DNA of 64,000 nt from Gerris lacustris (Eukaryota > Arthropoda > Insecta > Hemiptera > Gerridae): positions 71,143,092 to 71,207,091 of the forward strand of contig OX578282.1 in assembly GCA_951217055.1 (NCBI GenBank), read 5' to 3'. A program made the translations under genes and the position numbers. The notes below the pieces were generated by a model. It was given only the letters and a program-made list of their open reading frames with translations. It was not told where the DNA came from and did no database searches. This document shows positions 52,916 through 63,819 of the stretch, in pieces. Position 1 is the first letter of the stretch; every line of letters starts with the position of its first letter.

Positions 52916-53496
52916 TTTATCTACGATTGATACGAAATATAAACATTGTATCTCTGTTTAGATGCGTAGGAAGTGATTCTTTACGTACTTGTATTCATTG
53001 CGCATGCGCGTCTCATATTTCTGAAGAATTCCTCTTTTTTACCACCCTAGGGCGGTAAAGAAGAGGAATTCTTCAGCTTTACGCACGATTAGCGAGTATG
53101 TTTACATTTAACAAAACTAATTTGCTGTTCTTTTATTAAAGTAACTGTTTACATCGAGTTTTTAGTGAAAAACAATAAGTGAATCAAGTGACTTTGACGA
53201 AAATGTGGAGAATAATAATACTCCTCCAGAATTAATTAATTCGGCGAAAAATACAACTCAAGAATTAATGCCATCTTTATGAAGAGAGAGATACGAAGAG
53301 AGATACGAGCAAGTTTATTTTTTTCTGAATTTATTATTTAAATCTAACAATCGTAGATAAAGTACGGTACGCAACTCGTGCGAAAGTATAGCATTTTGCA
53401 TGCGAGTGTGGAGTTTGCACCCGAGCGATAGGGGTGCAAACTCCACACTCGCATGCAAAATGCTACTTTCCCCACTCGACGCGTAATGTACTATTA
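52916..53496 (+). repeat. Family A, copy 5, inserted in family G
   Basis: Full ends TTTATCTACGATTG and GTACTATTA. The G host text is ...CTTTTA | CTCAAG on either side, with ~35 bp of host missing. In the terminal part, arms 53389-53422 and 53432-53465 form a perfect 34-bp inverted repeat (GCATTTTGCATGCGAGTGTG ...), unlike other copies where the left arm is GGCATTTTGCATTGCTCGTG. Confidence 0.85.
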
Positions 53497-54608
53497 CTCA
53501 AGTTATCGTCATAGGTAAATTTCTTGACGGTCGTTTATTTCGTTTTCATTCCCGGGCTTCAGACGCTGTAACGAGCCCAAAAACCATTAAAATCAAGACT
53601 GTATACTCTTAACACTGTTGACAGTTGTGTTTACACTGTGGAGTGTGTGTGTGTATGCTCTTCGTTATTACATTACTAGGTGAAAACGAAATCTGCAAAT
53701 TTCAGCTGTTATAAACTGTGTAGTTTCTGTCTGGGTTTTGTATTTACAGTGGGCGCACTGTAGATTGTGTGTGTGTTCACTGTAAATACACTACTAGCTT
53801 GAAAAGTAATCTGCAATCTTCAACTGTACGTTAACGTTTTAGATTACTTTTACTTCTGTCTGGTTTTAGCGAATTTTCAAAGAAAATTACGCTATTGCAA
53901 TGGCTTCAAAATTTTTGAAAAAATTTTCCATGGAAATCCGTTTTAGACCATTCTGAATCGATTCCTAAAATGTAACACTTTTTTTATGTATGTATGCATA
54001 TATGTATGTATATATGTATGTATATATGTATGTATATATGTATGTATATATGTATGTATATATGTATGTATATATGTATGTATATATGTATGTATATATG
54101 TATGTATATATGTATGTATATATGTATGTATATATGTATGTATATATGTATGTATAATGTATATATGTATGTATATATGTGTCACTCCAGACGATATCTC
54201 CCCTTAGGATGCACTTAAAAATTTCAAATAAATTTTAAAATGTCAATAATTTCAAAAGAAAGGATGAGTTCGTTGGCCAGAATTTTTGGAGTTCATTTAG
54301 GGGTCAAATTTTTACAATTTAGGGTCAAAAATAGCATAAAAACGTGTTTTTTCCATTTTACCCCCTTTTTATGTGAAAATATGATAAAAGTGTACATATC
54401 AACAATTACTGTACTCTTAACGAGCTTTCCAATGACATGCATCTTGAAGGGTAAATACTATTTTGACTTTTGTACCTCGTACCCCTGTGTACCAATTTTT
54501 TTTTCACCCATGCAAATTCTAAACCAAAATTTTCCTATATTATCATAAGCAAATAAGACGCGGATTTCTTTTAAAATTCGCTCATTAAGTCATGGTGCAT
54601 GACTGGAC
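53497..54608 (+). repeat. Composite block (G end + H unit + I), plus copy
   Basis: CTCAAGTTATCGTCATAGG, TTTCGTTTTCATTCCCGGGC, H unit (53720-53870), GCTATTGCAATGGCTTCAAA, GAATCGATTCCTAAAAT, microsatellite, GACGATATCTCCCCTTAGGA, TTTGGAGTTCATTTAGGGGT, AAGGGTAAATACTATTTTGA, TTAAGTCATGGTGCATGACT. This is the mirror image of 23977-25090, implying that the block moves or duplicates as a unit. Confidence 0.8.
53986..54179 (+). repeat. (TATATGTATG)n microsatellite
   Basis: About 19 near-perfect 10-bp units. The same position in the reverse copy at 24408-24427 has only one or two units. Long frames on both strands (CIYV and TYIH repeats) are translations of the repeat, not genes. Confidence 0.95.
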
Positions 54609-55092
54609 TTTTTGTATTTACTCTGCGCACGCTTTAAATGGTGTGTGCATTTTGAATACATTACTAGCTAGAAAAGTGTTCTGAAATATTCAGCTGTACG
54701 TTAAAAACTATGTAATTTACCTTCGTTTCCTTCTGGTTTGTGTATTTACAGTAGGCACCCTGTAGATTGTGTGTGTGTGTGTTTGCATTGTGAATATGCT
54801 GGAAAATTAGTCTGCAATCTTCAGCTGTACGTTAACTACGCAGTTTATCTTTGTTTCCGTCTGTTTTTGTATTCACAGTGTGCACGCTTTATAAATGGTG
54901 TGCGTGTACATTGTGAATACATTACTAGCTGGAAAAGTACCTGAAATCTTCAGCTGTATACGTTAAATGTGTAGTTTACCTTTGTTTCCGACGGTTTTTT
55001 GTATTTACAGTGGGCACATTGTGGATTTTGTGCGTGTGTGCATTGTTAAATACATTAATAGCTGGAAAAGTAATTTGTAGCATTTTATTGAC
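54609..55092 (+). repeat. Family H tandem units, second array
   Basis: Four units with TTTCCTTCTGGTTTGTGTAT-like starts, ACAGTGTGCACGC/ACAGTGGGCAC, GTGAATACATTACTAGCTGG and CTTCAGCTGTA. It ends at the Harbinger insertion. Confidence 0.8.
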
Positions 55093-55095
55093 TAA

Positions 55096-55874
55096 AGGCG
55101 GAAATACACATGCTAGTAAAAAAGCATGCCAGTGGCGAGTTACTAGCACGTCAGTAGCTGGCATGCTGCAGACGCTGTGTACATTTGCCAGTGAAACAGC
55201 ATGCTAGTATCATCCGGATGATCGGTCTTGTGCGAGCTACTAGCACATGACAATGCACATTCCAGTCACAGTTCTAGTTTTGAAACAGGCAATCGTTTCT
55301 TGCCTTCTTTTAGCCGAAATAAATTATGAAATAATTGTATTTGATTTAATTAATTTTGATAGTTTTATTAATTGTTTCAATGTATCTTATGCAATTAACC
55401 TGATTGTTCTGTTACTTGCTAAAACTGTGTTTTAAAACATTTGAAAAATCATAAAAAGACACGAAGAGTGTGGGTAAAGATTGGATAGCTAGAAGGGAAT
55501 TAGGTACATGGAGCGAGTCAGTGCCTACTATATGAAATGCGGTTCGGGGACGTTAATGGTTTTAGGAATCAATTGCGAATGCTTCCGGAGAAAGTTGATG
55601 AGTTGATGTCAGATACCCGTGAAAGGAAGAATCGCAACTAAAGACTGAAGGGCTGAGGGAGACTCGTGCTAGCTACTAGCAACCTTGCGCTGGCAGGCCT
55701 GTTTACACGTGCCTTATCAGTTCCCCTCCCCTCAACTTGTGCCACTGGCAAGACAAAAATCAAACCTCGTGCGATTTACTCGCATGCTATTTGATGCATA
55801 CACATGGCAGTAGCTCTCCTCTGCGAGCTACTCATATGTTTTTGTGTGAGTAACTAGCATGTGTATTTCCGCCT
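55096..55874 (+). mobile_element. PIF/Harbinger-derived element Q2
   Basis: Same TIRs as Q1 (AGGCGGAAATACACATGCTAGT at both ends, perfect), left flank TAA, right flank TAT. Highly similar to Q1 over its length; it differs by small deletions (for example near 55395). Confidence 0.8.
55467..55641 (+). pseudogene. Harbinger transposase N-terminal remnant in Q2
   Basis: DWIARRELGTWSES and FRNQLRMLPEKVDELMS are readable in two frames, with the same frameshift position and stop as in Q1. The shared lesion shows that both copies descend from an already broken source. Confidence 0.7.
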
Positions 55875-56089
55875 TATTGTGAAGAATATAATGTCATCTT
55901 GGGTTGTAATCCTTCATATTTGTAAATTTAGCATTCCATGCAAGACTTGGTAGTTGGTTGGGTCGATGAAAGACATGCAACCTCAAGAACCTGTGAAAAT
56001 ACTAAACTGCACAACCATATTGTATTGCCGGTGAAACAAACCTCTTAAATTGACGAGTTTAGAAAACATTAAAACCAAAAAATGCTATA
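55875..56089. other. Unassigned spacer
   Basis: No feature recognised. Confidence 0.35.
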
Positions 56090-56651
56090 CTAGAGGTCGA
56101 CCAAGAAGTCATGAACACGGGAGAAACGGAAAGCTTAACTTCGTTTAAAATCGGAACTTTTGAGTAGTGCCGAAGTCAGTACAGTCGGGTGCTAAGACAA
56201 TAACTATTCCTAGTTTGTATGACATGCCCAGTTATGTCAAATCTCACGAATAACAACAGGAAGGTTTCCAATCTGTTAGGTTTCCTGTTTTGTTTGTTTT
56301 TATACAGCACGAACTATAGTCACAACTGTTCTAAATCCAAATCAAACTCAGAAATAAAGAGGAAGAAAAAAATAGATTAAGGAAAAAGAATATCGATTTA
56401 GATTTAAAGAATATTATTATGAATAATCAATAAATAATAATATAAAGATATTATCGTATATTATTAGTGATTTCTTATCAGGTACAGTGTTGCCTGTTGC
56501 AAAAAATATAGAAGTTATCAAAAATAAAATTATTAATAACAGAAGAACAACACTGTGTTTTTTGACCGTGGTCTATTATATCAAAAACTGACTGTACATG
56601 ACGACACTAGCGCACTCCTCTCATTTCCATGACTTCTTGGACGACCTCTAG
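56090..56651. mobile_element. TIR element Z (TA-flanked)
   Basis: 562 bp between TA dinucleotides. Ends CTAGAGGTCGACCAAGAAGT and (reversed) CTAGAGGTCGTCCAAGAAGT match for ~24 bp with one change. The interior is AT-rich and non-coding. TA flanks suggest Tc1/mariner, but TIRs starting CTAGAGG are not diagnostic. Part of the right interior (GTTTTTTGACCGTG) resembles 25795-25810. Confidence 0.65.
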
Positions 56652-56739
56652 TAGATAAATCTTCTATTCTGATGAACATAATGGTTTCTTAGGCTATGTC
56701 TACTTGTTGATAGTAGTACAGCGGCTAGTAGTAAGGAAA

Positions 56740-57250
56740 CCACCCCGCATTCTTACTATTCCTCTAACCACACATCTCCTTTTCAATTATTATAAAATGC
56801 ATCACTTTGCTACAAAAAACTACTGCACGTAACATATCGCAATTTTGAATGCCTGTTTCAATTGTGCATTAGATGGTTACGTTAGAACATAAGATATCGG
56901 TAAAAAGGTTGTTTTCTCTATTATAAACGTTTAGGTCCGCTTTAATAGTTTTAGCGATCTTTATTAATTGATAGTGGTGTCGCTGTTGGTTTTACTAAAA
57001 AATGTTATTTGAAAAAAATGTTTGTCTCATCGATTAGATGATGATAGAATCTTTTCCCGTACTGAAATTCCAATTTAATTTTTGAACCTCTCGTTTACGC
57101 GAGCGTTGCGCGTGAACTCTTGGACGGTTCACACTGTCCAAGAACTTAGCCAGAGTATTAGAAAGAGGAACATGTATACCAAATATCAACTAAATCGGTC
57201 AACTTTTACTCAAGTTATCGTCGGACACGTAAACGTTACACACAGACAGA
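56740..57250 (+). repeat. Family G, copy at 56.7 kb
   Basis: ACGTTAGAACATAAGATATC, GTTTAGGTCCGCTTTAATAG, GTTTACGCGAGCGTTGCGCG, ACTTTTACTCAAGTTATCGT and a CACAGACAGACAGAC tract. It is the uninterrupted relative for the insertion at 52004-52674. Confidence 0.7.
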
Positions 57251-57802
57251 CAGACAAGATGCATATTTCCTTGAATGTAAGAAGCTCGCTTACGCTCGCT
57301 TCAATTATTACACACTCTTATGTCTTTATGTGTGTGAGTGCGCGCGTGTGTGTAATTCTTGAAATGTTAAAACTGCATCGTTACGTAAATATGTTTAGAA
57401 TTTATGGAATTTATTTAGAAGCAGTGATACTTTATTTTTTTTTATTGGGAACGTCTCCTACGTAATAAAAAATAGAAAAAGAAACTGTACATTTACTTGA
57501 TATTTAATAGTTAGTTTATAAAGTTCTTAACTTGAAGTTATTTTGTCAAGATAAACATGTTTGAAATTGAAGCGACAGAACTAACTCTGCTATTGACCTA
57601 CATTTTACTTGCTGTGACATTTAATTAATAGCGAGGATGTGTAGGTCCTTGGCAGGACACTACATCACCTTCTACAAGCATTACCTGATGAGAGCAATAA
57701 CCACCGAGTAGTAAAGATTAGCCGCATATTTGAATAACTTGCTTCATATTCAAGGTAAAATTATCGAGCTCTTCCACTCTTCAACCAAACTAAAAACATA
57801 AA
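57251..57802. other. Unassigned sequence
   Basis: A 127-codon frame (57082-57465) starts inside family G and shows no domain; not called as a gene. Confidence 0.4.
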
Positions 57803-58160
57803 AGTTGGCCAATTGGTGTGGCACATAGCTTCCTCGCTTCCTATCATGTCATTTATTGATTTTATTCTTTTACAAGCATTTATTGTCTAATTTATTTAAT
57901 TCCCCCCCCCCCCTTTTTAATTCTGTCAAAATTGTTTTACGGGTTACATTCGATCAACTATAAAAGTTCCGTTCAAATCAGATAAGTACTTTTGAAGATG
58001 TAGGTGTAAATAAATGTATGTTTGTGCACATGTAGAAAATAAAAATGGCACAGAAGGTTGAAACTTGTATGGGACCAACATTGGGCTATTTTTGAGCTAC
58101 CAGCAAAAATGTCATTAAAATTGGACAAGTAGTTTTTAAGATATGTTGATTCGAAGAAAT
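57803..58160 (-). mobile_element. Family F, reverse copy, 5' part missing
   Basis: Starts with the F 3' end (TGGCCAATTGGTGTGGCACA, CTTCCTCGC) and runs to ATATGTTGATTCGAAGAAAT. The rest is replaced by a Harbinger fragment. 57940-58160 differs from 58727-58945 at only a handful of positions. Confidence 0.7.
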
Positions 58161-58494
58161 CTGTGTACTGCAGCCATTTGCTCTTCAAGAGAATGGGTGC
58201 ATCCTATCAATGTGAAGCGAGATGAATTCGGGGAGTTTCAAAATGTAAGGCCTCAACTAATAGAAGATGAATAACGGTTTAAGTGGTATTACTGGATGAC
58301 AAAAACGGAATTCTACCATCTCCTAAGCTTGGTTGGTCCGATAATGGAGAAACGCTCCACTCGATTCAGGGAAAGCATTTTGACTGAGATACGACTTGCA
58401 GTTTCGATATTCCCGGTTTGTAGGGTCGTACAGCACCGGATTCGCCCGAACGTATTCAATTAATATGTCTTAAAAAGAAATCACCATCCAAAAA
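58161..58494 (+). pseudogene. Captured Harbinger transposase fragment
   Basis: Matches 19751-20093 (minus) of P1, without TIRs. In one frame: REWVHPINVKRDEFGEFQNV, a stop after LIEDE, then FKWYYWMTKTEFYHLLSLVG and RESILTEIRLAV. The W-V-H-P junction is in frame here, whereas P1 has a small insertion. It lies precisely between two family F copies. Inactive. Confidence 0.75.
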
Positions 58495-59083
58495 TAGACT
58501 GCCAATTGGTGTGGCAAATAGCTTCCTCGCATCCTATCCACGTACATTATTGATTTAATGCTTTTACAAGCCATTATTGTCTAATTTGTTTAATTTTTCC
58601 CCCGTTTTTTTTGTTTTTTTTTTAATCTGTCAAAATTGTTTTGAGTTTTTACACGAATTAAAGTATCAATTTAGCAAAAGTTAAAGAGTGCAGACGGTTT
58701 ATATTAATCTGGGGCTATTTGCGGGTAACATTCGATCAACTATAAAAGTTTCGTTCAAATCAGATAAGTACTTTTGAAGATGTAGGTGTAAATAAATGTA
58801 TGTTTGTGCACATGTAGAAAATAAAAATGGCACAGAAGGTTGCAACTTGTATGGGACCAACATTGGGCTATTTTTGAGCTACCAGCAAAAATGTCATTAA
58901 AATTGGACAAGTAGTTTTTAAGATATGTTGATTCGAAAAAATTGACCGACAGACAGGCACGGAACCAAAAATGATCCTTGATGTCTCAAATGGATTTCTG
59001 TCTTGGAAATTTTGAAATCGGAGGCATTAAAATTTTTTGATCTTTAGAACGATCACTTAGCTTCCGTTACCTTCGGTAAGCTT
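58495..59083 (-). mobile_element. Family F, full reverse copy
   Basis: Starts TAGACTGCCAATTGGTGTGG (3' hairpin end), ends CTTCCGTTACCTTCGGTAAG. Contains the CCGACAGACAGGCACGGAACC block missing from the neighbouring copy. Confidence 0.75.
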
Positions 59084-59782
59084 AAAAAAAAAAATCAAAT
59101 TTATAAAATGATCAGCTAATGGATGATAGCTGAAGTGGTAGAAACTAGCTTATGTAATAAATATAGTCTGATTTCTTTTTTTATTATAAAATAATAGATT
59201 ATTTTCTATCTGAGTTTTTTTTTCGCTACAAGGTCGGAATAAGTTATGTTACTTGAATGTAATGAATACTTTATCAAGTCTATGATAAACTAATATAGAG
59301 AATAAGTTGAGGCAAGCCTTGTTTTTCTGCGAGTAGATCGTGCTTCACGTCTTAGAGAGTTGTGAATGAAATTTTAATCTTGGGATCTGATCTGCTTTGT
59401 CTGTGTTTGGGTGATATTCTAACTGAGGGGTGTTTAGTGTTAGTGTGGTAATGTCGTGATTAGGTGTGAGCTGAACTCCAGGGTCAAAGGTCACCTCGAA
59501 TGATTCACCTTATAGAGACTTTTCAAACTCGTTTTAAACTGCGTTTATTCTTTACCAGCATCATCTAGATTTGGTTACATTATTCAAATTAAATTTAAAA
59601 GGCTCAAAGTTCATCTGCTCAGCAGGCTAGTTGGTCATCAGGCTTCATTGGCCACCTCTAACCACCTCTAACCATCTCTATCCACCTCAAACCACCTCTA
59701 ACCACCTCTTGGTCTTCGTTGATTCGGTTGCTTCCACTTTGTGCCAATATTCTTAGTAAAATCATTCAATTATTAAAATATA
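59084..59782. other. Unassigned; 10-bp tandem repeat
   Basis: (ACCACCTCTA)n with variants, about six units at 59646-59708. No gene otherwise. Confidence 0.5.
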
Positions 59783-60328
59783 GGTTTGAGACAACTCAGA
59801 CAAACTTCTCATTTACGAGTTCATAATTACTTAGCCCAGTATTTTCCATTTATTAGTTTCCGCAGGTACATTTAATTATTATTGAACATTTGATCAAAAT
59901 GGATCATAAAAATAAATTCTCTTCGGTGAGGAATCGAACCCTGCCTCTCTCCGTCTGTGTTTAAAGCTTTTTTCTCAAAAACTAGATTTTTCCTGGGAAA
60001 ACGGCTTATATCGTTAGATTCGTATTTAAGTGGACTACGTTTTAGAATTTTTTTAATCAAAAATATCGGAACCTTTTTTGAGAAATCAATTTCTCTCGTT
60101 TTTTCAGACTTTTTGGGGAGTAGCTCCCCCAAATTCGGAGCTAAAATTCATTACTCGATTTCGCCTCCTCAGGGTATCATTTTTCTGAATATGTATGCCA
60201 AATTTCGTCAAAATCCGCCCAGTAGTTTTTTTTTTTTTTAGGGTACCTCAAAACGTGTAAATCCATAAAAATCTCAAAATCGAATTTTTGATGTATCAGA
60301 ATACTTTCTCTTTATATGAGAATGTTAA
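59783..60328 (+). mobile_element. Family E, copy 5
   Basis: GGTTTGAGACAACTCAGACA, GAGGAATCGAACCCTGCCTC, ACTAGATTTTTCCTGGGAAA, TTCGCCTCCTCAGGGTATCA, GAATATGTATGCCAAATTTC, CAAAACGTGTAAATCCATAA, ACTTTCTCTTTATATGAGAA. Confidence 0.75.
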
Positions 60329-60512
60329 AATCGGAGACATCAAATAATTATGCATTGTTCAAAACGATCACAATGCTTCCTTAACCTTCGGTAAGGTCGG
60401 AATCAAAATGGAGGAAAAGTTAGACAATAATGTGGTCTTGGAAGAAAAACAAAATGAACATATGTGATAGCAAGGTAGCTATGTGCCACACTAATTGGCA
60501 GACTATTTTCCT
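60329..60512 (-). mobile_element. Family F remnant (ends only)
   Basis: AATCGGAGACATCAAATAAT and CTTCGGTAAGGTCGGAATCA give a reverse 5' end. 60470-60505 (AGGTAGCTATGTGCCACACT, AATTGGCAGACTATTT) gives the 3' hairpin end in plus orientation. The middle is lost, leaving a rearranged remnant. Confidence 0.5.
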
Positions 60513-61198
60513 TTGAATTGGCTTTTATCTGCTCTTTATTTCTGGTCGTCATATGACACTACGTTTCATCTTACTATGACTACAGTTCTATGTTTCCGGT
60601 TGGGTTGGTTCAATTTAATAAAAAAATAAACAAAGAATAAGAATGAGCAACTGTTAGTGAGAAATACGATTCCAAGTTACCGGATATTTAACTAACAATG
60701 AGCGAGCGGGGGCGGAGTTGTGAAACACAGAGCTCAAGTTCAAGGTTACGATCAGTCAGTCTGTCTGTCATACTTTCCATTTCTACGAGGCCCGCAGGAG
60801 CCGAGGTCCTGGATGGTTAGACACGCAGTTGCTTCCTTGCCGCCTCAACGCTCTTATTGTTGACTCTATGTGTTATGTTGCGTGACTTTGTGTTGAGTAA
60901 GGTCGTCCCTTCATATCTTAGTTAAGTAACAGGACTTAGTGCTTTGAGAAGTCATCAGAGAATAACTTGAAAAGACGACAACAAGTAAAGCGAGGTCACA
61001 ACACTCATGCATCCAATTACACTTCTTTATATATATAAATAAATATATAAAGTAGCTAAGTTGTGATATGGGAATAGAATGAATGATTTCAAGTTGATAG
61101 TTGATGGGAAAGCATACTTAGTGTTTAAGAGATCCTGTTTCCGCATCCTTCTCTCATACTTAGAATCCTGTCTCTTAACTTTTTCTTTATTGTTTTAT
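60513..61198. other. Unassigned; GC-richer stretch 60700-60910
   Basis: A 41-codon ATG frame (60698-60823) lies in a less AT-rich, window-unique stretch containing CGATCAGTCAGT, an initiator-like motif. It has no recognisable domain and no second exon, so I do not call it a gene. Confidence 0.35.
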
Positions 61199-61262
61199 TT
61201 TGCTTCCGAGCTTACCGAAGGTAACAGAAGTTATGTGATCGTTCTGAAGAAAAACAATTTTT
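61199..61262 (+). mobile_element. Family F 5' fragment
   Basis: TTTGCTTCCGAGCTTACCGA, AGGTAACAGAAGTTATGTGA, TCGTTCTGAAG. Only the hairpin-bearing 5' end remains. Confidence 0.65.
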
Positions 61263-61380
61263 TCCGTGGTAGGCTGTGAAATAGTAACTTTAGAGCCTAA
61301 AAAACATAGCTAAAATCCATTTTTTCATTACGTGGACTTAAAAAATATTTTCATTACTCCTGGCTGTAAAAAAAAAAAAA

Positions 61381-61955
61381 TTATCTACGATTGATACGAA
61401 ATATAAACATTATATCTCTGTTTAAATGCGTAGAAAGTGGTTATTTACGTACTTGTATTCATTGCACATGCGCGTCTCATAGTTCTGAAGAATTCCTCTT
61501 CTTTACCACGCTAGCGCGGTAAAGAAGAGGAATTCTTCTGCTTTACGCACGATTACCGAGTTTGTTTACATTTAACAAGACTAATTTGCTGTTTGTTTAA
61601 TAAAAGTAACTTTTATATCGAGTTTTTTTGTGAAAATCAATGAGTGATTTAAATGATTATGACGAATATGATGAGAATAATACGCCTCCCGAAATAATTC
61701 TGCACAAAATTCAACTAATGAATTAATGTTATCTTTATCAAAAGAGAAATACGAACTTGTATAGAGGAAGTTTATTTTTTTCTGTATTTATTATTTAAAT
61801 CTAACAGTCGTAGATAAAGTACGGTACGCAACTCGTGCGAAAACGGCATTTTGCATTGCTCGTGTGGTTTTACTACCCTCGCTATCGCTCGGGTGCAAAC
61901 TCCACACTCGCATGCTAACTGCTACTTTCCGCACTCGACGCGTAATGTACTATTA
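61381..61955 (+). repeat. Family A, copy 6
   Basis: Full length from TTATCTACGATTG to TGTACTATTA. Near-perfect central palindrome 61487-61541 centred on CGCTAGCG. ORF remnant with ATGAGTGATTTAAATGATTA start and GAATATGATGAGAATAATAC. Confidence 0.85.
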
Positions 61956-61977
61956 CGTCCTGGGACGTAAAAAAATG

Positions 61978-62509
61978 TTTATTTACGGTTGATACGAAAT
62001 ATAAACATTGTATCTCTGTTTTGATACCTAGAAAGTGATTCTTTAGGTACTAGTATCATTACGCATGCGCGTCTTTTAGTTCTGAAGAATTCCTCTTCTT
62101 TACCACCCTAAGGCGGTAAGGAAGAGGAATTCTTCAGCTTTACGCACGATTAGCAAGTTTGTATACATTTAACAAAAAACTAATTTGCTGTTCTAGTAAC
62201 TGTTTATATCGAGTTTTTAGTGAAACACAATGAGTGAATTAAGTGACTTTGACGAAAATGTGGAGAATTAATAATCCTCCAGAAATAATTGATTCGGCGA
62301 AAAAATACAACTCAAGAATTAATGTCATCTTTATCAAAAGAGAGATACGAACTTACATACAGAAAGTTTATTTTTTCCTGTATTTATTATTTAAATCTAA
62401 CAATCGTAGATAAAATACGGTACGCAACTCGTGCGAAAACGGCATTTTGCATTGCTCGTGTGGTTTTACTACCCTCGCTGTCGCTCGAGTGCAAACTCCT
62501 CGCTCGCAT
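61978..62509 (+). repeat. Family A, copy 7 (tandem, end-truncated)
   Basis: Starts 23 bp after copy 6, with TTTATTTACGGTTGATACG. ORF remnant ATGAGTGAATTAAGTGACTT with LMSSLSKERYELTYRKFIF readable. Truncated after CTCGAGTGCAAACTCC. Confidence 0.8.
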
Positions 62510-63201
62510 ACGTATTTCACGCTGCAGACCCTCAGGAACCCTAGTTTGTTACCTACAGTAAATATACACTGGAAAATTTTGTAAAATTTTGACTTGGCGG
62601 GGCGTAACGCTGCTGCGTTTCTAAATATTTCCCCTGTTCAACATTATTTATTTATGCTTTATATCGGTTTATTTTCAAATCTCTTATCGAACAGGCAGCG
62701 CTATCTAGCGACATTCAATTTAACTAACCGCTCTTATTCTTGAATTATATCTATAGATTACAGATTCTTCAGTAGTATAGATTGAATTATTTAGATTTAA
62801 AACAATTGGGCTTATAATATTTTATTTTAAATTGTTTCTAATCACTGTACTATTTTGAAATTTACAGTTTTTTAAAATTTGAAATACTTAAGTTTGACTT
62901 TATTTTGAACTTTGTATTGTATGCAACATGCAACTGTGTAGTTTAAATAGAAGTGAACCATTTATTTATTTATATAAATTTTTCTCACTTAATTTATTAT
63001 TTATGTAAAATCTTCTGTTTCAAAATACCTTTATAATTTTCCTTTAAACAAATATTAGTTATTTATAGTGTGATTATTTTAAGGACGTTTAAAATAGCAA
63101 GGCATCACTGTAATCCCGGTTTAGTTTTATCCCTGTTTTAAGAGTATTTATACATGAGGGTTTTTTGTACTCTAGAAACTATTACATACTATATTAATTA
63201 A
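62510..63201. other. Unassigned AT-rich sequence
   Basis: No gene. The 62590-62740 part (GGGGCGTAACGCTGCTGCG, CAGGCAGCGCTATCTAGCG) is less AT-rich and may be an old transposon end. Confidence 0.4.
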
Positions 63202-63819
63202 TAATTTCAAGATAAAAAGAACTTTTTATATACTACGTTTTTAAATTTTCTGTTGAATCGTATGTAATGTTGATAATATAATTGTTATTGTTATATAATA
63301 TATAATGTTAGTGAAAAAAAAATAGTTCCGAATTAATTTACTTCACATAAATGACAACCATCCAGAGAGCTGATCTTAAACCTATAAAAGGACAAATCTT
63401 TGTACAACGGATCTCCCCAACACCAAATCTAAACCGTGCCATCGATATATTTGAAATAATATAATCGATAAATAATATAATCGATATTTCCTGTTTTGCT
63501 GTCATTCAATGCTTATCTATCACAAATTTGAGACCCGTCAAAATGAAGATTGCGTAAATATGGGACATGGCAAAACAAATAAAATAACTTGCGGATTTTT
63601 TCCGAACTAACTTTCCGCACAGCAAAATTTGCTGAAAACTAATTAAATTCTGCTGAAAGATGGCTAAAAGTATTAAAATAATGCATTGTCATCGTGTTCT
63701 GAGCTATGCTAAAAGTTTCAAATGTCTAGCTATTCGGGAAGTTAGTTAGAAATCGATTGCCAGATTTGTACCGGAGAAACAAACAAACAAACAAGAATGC
63801 AAGCTAATAGAAACGTAGT
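63202..63819 (-). mobile_element. HINE-like family B, full copy 6
   Basis: Minus-strand copy with all landmarks: TAATTTCAAG tail, hairpin, ACTACGTTTTTAAA, GTACAACGGATCTCCCCAAC, TCGATAAATAATATAATCGA, and 5' end at 63819. Confidence 0.8.

Noticed and set aside
53943..54218. Three ORFs of 73-80 codons with CIYV or TYIH repeats
   Set aside because: Translations of the (TATATGTATG)n microsatellite in different frames.
57082..57465. 127-codon frame
   Set aside because: It starts in family G and passes a GACAGACA tract; no domain and not open in other G copies.
60698..60823. 41-codon ATG frame in a GC-richer stretch
   Set aside because: No domain, no donor in phase, no repeat of the pattern; kept only as an unassigned region.
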